Assembly (NCBI GenBank): GCA_002385745.1
Contig: DGEC01000116.1
Location: 1-10,346 of the forward strand
Length of the DNA stretch: 10,346 nucleotides
Direction: 5' to 3'
Origin: Firmicutes bacterium UBA3936
GTDB lineage: Bacteria; Bacillota; Dethiobacteria; Dethiobacterales; Dethiobacteraceae
The position numbers and the translations under genes are program-made. The notes beneath the pieces were generated by a model. It was given only the letters and a program-made list of their open reading frames with translations, ran no database searches and was not told the DNA's origin. This document shows positions 6,284-10,346 of the stretch, piece by piece. Position 1 is the stretch's first letter. Each line of letters opens with the position of its first letter.

Positions 6284-7822
6284 ATGACGACGGGACGGTC
6301 ACTTGTTAAGTCGGCGGGTATGGTTACCATACTGCTCTTTATTTCGCGTCTGCTTGGCTTTGCCAGGGAATCTTCCATTGCCTATCGCTTTGGTTCATCT
6401 CTGGAGACGGATGCTTATTTTATGGCTGTTTCCATTGCCACAGTTTTGTTTGTAGCCATTAATGATGCCGTGAAAACAGTTTTTATTCCCGTTTACGGCG
6501 ATCTGCACAACAAAGAAGAAGGCAATGCCTTTGCCTACACGGTTTATATAATTTTGGCGGCAATTTTAGTTGTTGTCTGCGGGCTGCTTTTGGCCTTTGC
6601 TCCCCTGGTGGTACCGGTTCTGGCGCGGGGGTTTTCCGGCCGCAAACTTGAGCTTACCGTAAATATGACCCGCATCATGCTGCCGGGGCTTTTGTTTATG
6701 GGCCTAAGCGGACTGTCTTCAGCCGTTTTGAATATAAAAAAGAACTTTTTTTTGCCGGCAATTGTCGCCTACCCTCATAACCTGATTATAGTAGCCGCAG
6801 CCCTTTTTGCCGGTGTGCGCTTCGGAATTACGGGGCTGGCCTGGGCGACCCTGGCCGGCTATGCCTTTCAGTTTTTGATTCAGGTTCCCGCCGCCGCCGG
6901 CTACGGTGTCTTCAGACGCCGCCGGCTATTGCTTAATCATTCCGGTCTAAAAAAGATGGCCTGGCTTTTACCGCCTGTAATTGTCGGCGGGATTACAGTA
7001 GAGCTGAAGACACTGATTGACAAGTCTTTCGGCAGCCTGCTGGCGGAAGGAAGTGTTTCGGCCCTCAACTATGCAAACAGGGTTTACATGCTGCCCAATA
7101 ATATTATTGTACTTGCTCTTCTGACTGTTATTTACCCGGCACTGGTGGAGCAGTTTAATAAAGACAGCCTGGACGCTTTTAAGAAAACTTTGCGGCAGGG
7201 TATTGGGCTGATAATTACCCTGGTATTCCCCATGATGGTTGGGATGATTGTACTACGGGAACCTATTGTCCGCCTGGTGTTTGAGCGCGGCAAATTTTTG
7301 CCTGCCGATACTTTAAATGTTGCTTATGCCCTGGGTTTTTACGCGCTCGGGCTTTTGCCCATGGGGATTATGCTGCTTTTTAACAGGGCTTTTTATGCCG
7401 ATAAAGACACGCTGACGCCCATGGTTTTTACCTTTTTTACAGTAATATTGAATATAATTCTTAACTGGCTTTTGATGAAGCCTTTGGCCCACGGGGGCAT
7501 TGCCCTGGGGACGGCCATTTCTCTTTATGTAGGGGCGGCCGGCATGGGATACCTGCTGCGGAGAAGGATCGGGCCCTTTGGCGGCTACCGTTTGGTTGAC
7601 ACCCTCTGGAAAACGGGAATAGCTTCCCTGCTGATGGGAGCCGCTGTCCGGCCGGCGCTGCCGTACCTGGCGGCAGAGGGTTTCCTCCGCCAGGCCCTTT
7701 CCCTGGGACTGGTAATCGCCGGCGGCGCAGGCCTTTATTTCTGCCTGGCATACTTCCTGCGGGTTGAAGAGCTTAGGCTGGGTCTGGCGCTGCTTAAGAG
7801 CCGCCTGAAAGCCTGGCGCTAG
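6284..7822 (+). CDS. murJ: Lipid II flippase MurJ (MviN family)
   Basis: The 512-residue polytopic protein fits the MurJ family in length and in its many hydrophobic helices (14 expected). The N-terminal block SRLLGFARESSIAYRFGSS, followed by TDAYFMA, is characteristic. Arg22, Arg28 and Asp43 line up with E. coli Arg18, Arg24 and Asp39, and Arg266 in NYANRVYMLP with E. coli Arg270, residues tied to flippase function. MurJ moves lipid II across the cytoplasmic membrane for peptidoglycan synthesis. The start at 6284 has AGGAAG (6271-6276) 7 nt upstream. The frame is open from an ATG at 6239, directly after the previous stop, but that one lacks a ribosome site and would add 15 non-conserved residues. 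murJ is the last gene of the galE run. A YtgP-type polysaccharide flippase is the main alternative. Confidence 0.9.
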   Translation: MTTGRSLVKSAGMVTILLFISRLLGFARESSIAYRFGSSLETDAYFMAVSIATVLFVAINDAVKTVFIPVYGDLHNKEEGNAFAYTVYIILAAILVVVCGLLLAFAPLVVPVLARGFSGRKLELTVNMTRIMLPGLLFMGLSGLSSAVLNIKKNFFLPAIVAYPHNLIIVAAALFAGVRFGITGLAWATLAGYAFQFLIQVPAAAGYGVFRRRRLLLNHSGLKKMAWLLPPVIVGGITVELKTLIDKSFGSLLAEGSVSALNYANRVYMLPNNIIVLALLTVIYPALVEQFNKDSLDAFKKTLRQGIGLIITLVFPMMVGMIVLREPIVRLVFERGKFLPADTLNVAYALGFYALGLLPMGIMLLFNRAFYADKDTLTPMVFTFFTVILNIILNWLLMKPLAHGGIALGTAISLYVGAAGMGYLLRRRIGPFGGYRLVDTLWKTGIASLLMGAAVRPALPYLAAEGFLRQALSLGLVIAGGAGLYFCLAYFLRVEELRLGLALLKSRLKAWR

Positions 7823-7866
7823 ATTGTTGACCCGCCGGAAGCCGCCGGACAAAGCAGGGAAAATTA

Positions 7867-7895
7867 TTGAGTCGGCGGGCGGAAAATGATATACT
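7867..7895 (+). promoter_or_regulatory. Sigma-A promoter of the SDR gene
   Basis: TTGAGT (7867-7872) and TATACT (7890-7895) are separated by exactly 17 bp. Initiation near 7902 gives a leader of about 32 nt. A 7-bp dyad, CCCGCCG (7831-7837) with CGGCGGG (7873-7879), places one arm in the promoter spacer; it could be an operator or the remains of a murJ 3' hairpin, since murJ has no evident T-tract terminator. The promoter also rules out the upstream ATG at 7886 as the SDR start. Confidence 0.72.
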
Positions 7896-7933
7896 TTTAT
7901 TTGAAAAATATTACTAAGAAGCGAGGGAAGAAT

Positions 7934-8938
7934 ATGAAGGATTTTGCAGGGAAAATTGCCTTCATCACAGGCGGTGCTTCGGGCGCAGGTTTTGGACAGG
8001 CACAGATTTTCTCCGAAGCAGGCATGAAAGTCGTCATTGCCGACGTCCGCGATGACCATCTTGAGGAAGCAATGGCTTATTTCAAGGAAAAAGGCGCACC
8101 GGTACACGCAATAAAACTTGATGTAACAGACAGGGAAGGGTTTGCGGCGGCGGCCGATGAGGTGGAAAGAGTTTTCGGCTCCACTCCGGATCTTTTGGTT
8201 CTGACTGCCGGCGTTAACGTTTTCGGGCCGGCTGAAGCATCGACCTATGACGATTATGACTGGGTAGTGGGAGTCTGCTTCGGCGGTGTCGTCAACGGCC
8301 TTGTTACATTTGTGCCGCGCATGATTAAAGCCGGAAAAGGCGGCCATATTGCTGCCACGGCCTCCTGGGGCGCTTTCGGCGCCGGACCGATGACGGCCCC
8401 GTATTCCGCTGCCAAAGCTGCCGTACTTAATCTTATGGAAAGCTATTTTGTCGCCCTGAAGCCGTATGGCATCGGCGTCTCGGTACTCTGCCCCGCAAAC
8501 ATCAGGTCGCGGATTTACGAGACAGCTTTGAAAAACCGGCCCGAGCATCTCAAAAACACCGGTTACAACGTAAACGAGGAAACACAGAAATTCCTGGCCT
8601 CGATTCATGCCCATGGAATGGATCCCCGCGTCCTGGCGGTATGGCTGAAGAGGGGCATTGAAAATGAACAGTTCCTGATCGTACCCTATCCGAGCGCGGA
8701 GAGAATGATAGAACTTGCGCTGGAGCGTTTTGTCTATTATGCCAGCCCCGAGGGCATGAAGAAGTGGGAGGAAAAACAGAAGCAGCCGCCTACCGAGGAA
8801 GAATTGAGACATATGGCGGAAAGAGAAGGCTACGATCCGAAGGCGGCACCTCCTCAGCAGGTAATGACGTCCGATCCGGGATTTGGCAAGGCCAGGTCGG
8901 ATCTCGATTGGGTTACCGAGAGCAAGAGGGCAAAATAA
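7934..8938 (+). CDS. Short-chain dehydrogenase/reductase with a C-terminal extension
   Basis: The 334-residue protein is a classical SDR fold (about residues 1-200) with an extension of about 100 residues. It has the cofactor motif TGGASGAGFG at 12-21, an acidic Asp37 at the end of beta-2 (suggesting NAD(H)), the LTAG turn at 90-93, catalytic Ser144, and the Tyr157-x3-Lys161 pair in YSAAK. The usual tetrad Asn in the VNxxGV block appears to be replaced by Cys115 (VCFGGV). The C-terminal part is charged, with Pro-, Gln- and Lys-rich segments. It would be a cytosolic oxidoreductase acting on an alcohol or carbonyl compound; the substrate is unknown. ATG 7934 follows GAGGGAAG (7923-7930). The gene appears monocistronic, with its own promoter and terminator. 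Confidence 0.88.
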   Translation: MKDFAGKIAFITGGASGAGFGQAQIFSEAGMKVVIADVRDDHLEEAMAYFKEKGAPVHAIKLDVTDREGFAAAADEVERVFGSTPDLLVLTAGVNVFGPAEASTYDDYDWVVGVCFGGVVNGLVTFVPRMIKAGKGGHIAATASWGAFGAGPMTAPYSAAKAAVLNLMESYFVALKPYGIGVSVLCPANIRSRIYETALKNRPEHLKNTGYNVNEETQKFLASIHAHGMDPRVLAVWLKRGIENEQFLIVPYPSAERMIELALERFVYYASPEGMKKWEEKQKQPPTEEELRHMAEREGYDPKAAPPQQVMTSDPGFGKARSDLDWVTESKRAK

Positions 8939-8946
8939 TCATACAG

Positions 8947-8979
8947 CAGCAAAAAGACGCCTTGAGCGTCTTTTTGCTG
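8947..8979 (+). terminator. Intrinsic terminator of the SDR gene
   Basis: A perfect 14-bp stem, CAGCAAAAAGACGC with GCGTCTTTTTGCTG, closes a five-base loop and begins 8 bp after the SDR stop. Functionally the GACGC/GCGTC core followed by five Ts would terminate on the plus strand. The A-run on the other arm lets it work from the minus strand too. Confidence 0.88.
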
Positions 8980-9031
8980 TCAGGACAAAAGGAGCCGCCC
9001 GGGAAGGACAAACAGCAGTGACTGCCGGCAG

Positions 9032-9057
9032 AAAAAAAGTGCCACCCTGAGGGTGGC
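9032..9057 (-). terminator. Intrinsic terminator of the signal peptidase gene
   Basis: On the minus strand GCCACCC (9057-9051) pairs with GGGTGGC (9047-9041) around a three-base loop, followed by AC and seven Ts (9038-9032). It lies 38 bp beyond the signal peptidase stop. The stretch between it and the SDR terminator holds only a CTGCCGGCAG palindrome (9022-9031). Confidence 0.88.
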
Positions 9058-9095
9058 CAATATAGGGAGACAGATGCGCGCCAGTAGAGCAAACT

Positions 9096-9650
9096 TTATC
9101 TCCTTTTTGTATTTCTAAGGAGGCTATAGTCGGCGTCGGCATACTTCCTTTTCTTTTTGGGAGTAATGTGCCGGCTTCTTTTTTCCCTTTTCAGTCTTAT
9201 TAACGGCAGGGGGATGATTAACAACAAAAGACAAAAGCGGGAACGAAAAAATTGCCTGAGGGATTTGACAAAGGGAGGGACGACAAACACAACACTGCCA
9301 ATTACAGAGTTGTGGGGAATCAATTGCGGGTCCGGCAGGGGATTGGCGTCTCCCCGGGTACGGTAAAGGAACCGGCCGTCGTAAATGGTGTCGATGACGC
9401 GGTGAGTAATATAGCGGCCGTTATCTTCATAGGTAATAATGTCACCGGGCCTGTAAATACTGTGGTTGTCTCTTTTAATGGCAATAAGACAGCCTGTCTT
9501 CAGAGCGGGCTCCATGCTTCCTGAAACAACTGTAAAAAAAATGTAACGGGAAAGAAACAAGCGCAAGGTTAAGATGCCCTGTACAAGCAGGAAGAGATAT
9601 GCCGCTATTGTCAGTATAAGAACGATTTTACCCGCAGCCGGAAGTTTCAT
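9096..9650 (-). CDS. Signal peptidase I, SipW/ER type (S26B)
   Basis: The 184-residue protein has an N-terminal membrane segment (about 8-28), the SGSMEP motif with catalytic Ser45, ITHRVID with catalytic His83, and GDAN with Asp101. It ends with a second hydrophobic segment (about 139-152) and a very basic tail (KREKRSR, PKKKRK). His in place of the bacterial Lys marks the SipW/archaeal-ER class of signal peptidases. B. subtilis SipW processes the biofilm proteins TasA and TapA; no such substrate gene is in this window. The frame is open upstream to an ATG at 9731, but ATG 9650 has AAGGAGC (9664-9658) 7 nt before it and the upstream 27 residues look non-conserved. It is transcribed toward the terminator at 9032-9057. 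A weak -10 (TAAAAT, 9681-9676) is visible without a good -35. Confidence 0.9.
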   Translation of the reverse strand: MKLPAAGKIVLILTIAAYLFLLVQGILTLRLFLSRYIFFTVVSGSMEPALKTGCLIAIKRDNHSIYRPGDIITYEDNGRYITHRVIDTIYDGRFLYRTRGDANPLPDPQLIPHNSVIGSVVFVVPPFVKSLRQFFRSRFCLLLLIIPLPLIRLKREKRSRHITPKKKRKYADADYSLLRNTKRR

Positions 9651-9751
9651 CAGACTTGCTCCTTGCTTCGCTTTAATTTTACAACAGCAGGCGTGCGAAG
9701 TCCCGGGAAATTTGGCGCCTGCTTCCGGCACTAAATAAAAAAAACAGACAA

Positions 9752-9765
9752 TAACCCGGGTTATC
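9752..9765. repeat. 14-bp palindrome, possible weak minus-strand terminator
   Basis: ATAACCCGGGTTAT is its own reverse complement. On the minus strand it is followed, after a few bases, by eight Ts (9745-9738), so it could end transcripts arriving from the RNA locus at 9869-10271 before the signal peptidase gene. The stem is short and the T-run is not directly adjacent, so an operator site is an equal alternative. Confidence 0.4.
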
Positions 9766-9819
9766 CGGCGGCAGATTAACTCTTTGCAGTCTCCGGAAGG
9801 GGAAAAAGTGTCCTGTTTT

Positions 9820-9848
9820 TTGAGATGGTGACGTATTTTTAATATAAA
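9820..9848 (+). promoter_or_regulatory. Sigma-A-like promoter pointing into the noncoding block
   Basis: TTGAGA (9820-9825) and TATAAA (9843-9848) are separated by 17 bp on the plus strand. Initiation would fall near 9855, just before the structured block, and a T7 run at 10272-10278 marks its far end. It could drive an antisense transcript, or it may be a chance match in AT-rich DNA. The wobble pattern argues that the functional RNA is on the other strand. Confidence 0.4.
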
Positions 9849-9868
9849 ACTTTTTTATAACAGATAAG

Positions 9869-10271
9869 GCAGAGCCCGTAGCGACCTGCGCGCCGGCTGA
9901 AAGACATCCCGGAGCGAACCGCCTGTGCCTTGCGGCAGAAGCGATCCGGCCGCAACATCAGTCAACCTTTGCCCGACAGGCACACGTCCATACCGAGCCT
10001 CCGGCCGCCTTAGGCCGCCGGAAACCCCTGTATAATAAGTAATACACAGGAGGGCTTGCCTGCACATGTGACTGTCTTGGCTCGAACTGCAGACATCCGG
10101 ACCGTCCCTGCTGAACCGGCGGCAGCCGGCTTGCGGGACAAGCAATGAGACGCCTGCAGCTCTTCCCGCCGGCCGGCGTCAAACCCACCTGACCTGACGC
10201 CGACCTTTGGCCGACCCGTGCAGAGCCGCAAGACCCTGCAAAGATCTTGGCTCGGCCGCTACAGACCCTGC
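9869..10271 (-). ncRNA. Candidate large structured noncoding RNA (about 400 nt)
   Basis: No protein gene fits here: the open frames overlap one another, lack ribosome sites and give Arg/Cys/Gly-rich sequences. The block is GC-rich between AT-rich flanks and folds into a closed structure. P1 pairs 9869-9886 with 10254-10271 (18 contiguous pairs, 4 G.U). P2 pairs 10223-10233 with 10245-10253 (9 bp, 2-nt bulge). P3 pairs 10171-10181 with 10195-10205 (11 bp, 1 G.U). P4 pairs 10133-10143 with 10159-10169 (10 of 11, 1 G.U). P5 pairs 10116-10120 with 10125-10129. P6 pairs 9994-9999 with 10079-10084 and encloses P7 (10025-10034 with 10043-10052, 10 bp, 2 G.U) and P8 (10001-10009 with 10013-10021, one mismatch). 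P9 pairs 9930-9935 with 9950-9955. All eight wobbles in P1, P3, P4 and P7 exist only on the minus strand; on the plus strand they are A.C clashes. I see no RNase P, tmRNA, SRP or 6S signature. OLE or another large Firmicute RNA is possible. Confidence 0.55.
10075..10254. repeat. Direct repeat TCTTGGCTCG inside the noncoding block
   Basis: The ten-base word occurs at 10075-10084 and again at 10245-10254. On the minus strand each copy reads CGAGCCAAGA and is followed within 5-11 nt by TGCAGG. In the fold above, one copy forms the 5' side of P2 and the other the 5' side of P6. A second shared word, AGACATCC, occurs at 9902-9909 and 10091-10098. This could reflect duplicated RNA modules or chance. 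Confidence 0.45.
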
Positions 10272-10278
10272 TTTTTTT

Positions 10279-10284
10279 ATTGTA
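10279..10284 (-). promoter_or_regulatory. Candidate -10 box for the large RNA
   Basis: On the minus strand TACAAT (10284-10279) is followed by seven As and then the first G of helix P1 at 10271, which is where transcription would be expected to begin. No acceptable -35 box sits 16-18 bp upstream. A second -10-like word, TACACT (10333-10328), has its -35 outside the window. Confidence 0.35.
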
Positions 10285-10307
10285 ACCAAAATGCCGGCAA
10301 ATATACT

Positions 10308-10322
10308 GCCGCAGGAAGCGGC
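10308..10322. repeat. Short hairpin upstream of the large RNA
   Basis: GCCGC (10308-10312) pairs with GCGGC (10318-10322) around a five-base loop, and TGCCGGCA (10292-10299) is a small palindrome beside it. They lie between the proposed RNA start and the window edge and could be the 3' hairpin of a minus-strand gene beyond the edge or part of a longer RNA leader. I see no gene from 10272 to 10346. Confidence 0.4.
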
Positions 10323-10346
10323 GAGTTAGTGTAAAATTACTTTAGG

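Noticed and set aside
7313..8812. 499-codon open frame on the minus strand opposite murJ and the SDR gene
   Set aside because: It spans two well-supported genes and their promoter on the other strand, has a His/Cys/Gln-rich composition with no recognisable domain, and no ribosome site. It is a shadow frame.
9855..10231. Three overlapping minus-strand frames of 73-96 codons in the right-hand noncoding block
   Set aside because: They overlap in different frames, lack ribosome sites and encode Arg/Cys/Ser-rich sequence of the kind produced by GC-rich noncoding DNA. The region is better explained as RNA structure.
9869..10271. RNase P RNA, tmRNA, SRP RNA or 6S RNA
   Set aside because: The closing helix and size recalled RNase P, but the GAGGAAAGTCC and ACAGAA core motifs are absent on both strands. 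There is no tRNA-like end or tag frame for tmRNA, no SRP apical motif, and the block is too long for 6S.
9869..10271. MITE with 18-bp imperfect terminal inverted repeats
   Set aside because: The ends do look like terminal repeats, but no target-site duplication is visible in the flanks, internal helices are numerous, and all transition mismatches keep pairing in minus-strand RNA, which a decaying DNA element would not show.

Overview
The window reads as a chromosomal segment of a Gram-positive, probably anaerobic Firmicute of the Clostridia class (Peptococcaceae-like). Supporting signs are sigma-A style promoters, AGGAG-type ribosome sites, a SipW-type (Ser/His) signal peptidase, a membrane-anchored M15B D,D-carboxypeptidase and tRNA genes with encoded CCA. 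Genus cannot be fixed from the sequence. Most genes are housekeeping or envelope functions. No phage, transposase, CRISPR or defence genes are visible.

Left part (1-2235, + strand): the 3' end of a gene whose product ends in one membrane segment and a charged tail, then a fused permease/ATPase ABC transporter of the SbmA/BacA-ALDP type. Downstream lies a structured RNA segment with two competing folds and a U-tract, then a perfect 34-bp palindrome between convergent transcription units.

Middle left (2271-3541, - strand): a VanY-like D,D-carboxypeptidase with its own promoter, preceded by a two-gene tRNA operon (Lys-CTT, then Gln-CTG) with a clear promoter and terminator.

Middle (3627-7822, + strand): an EamA/DMT permease with its own promoter and terminator. 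It is followed by galE, a COG2426 small membrane protein and murJ, all in one direction with short gaps. galE supplies UDP-galactose or UDP-glucose for envelope glycans and MurJ flips lipid II, so this run is plausibly an envelope operon.

Right part (7867-9650): an SDR-family oxidoreductase with a good promoter (+ strand) meets a SipW-type signal peptidase (- strand). Two back-to-back terminators separate them.

Far right (9732-10346): no convincing protein gene. Positions 9869-10271 form a GC-rich block of about 400 nt between AT-rich flanks. An 18-bp helix closes it and several smaller helices lie inside. Every transition-type mismatch I found in its main helices is a G.U pair if the RNA comes from the minus strand and an A.C clash if it comes from the plus strand. 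This points to a large structured noncoding RNA on the minus strand, upstream of and co-directional with the signal peptidase gene. It is the most unusual object in the window. I could not match it to RNase P RNA, tmRNA, SRP RNA or 6S RNA; OLE or another large Firmicute RNA remains possible but untested.
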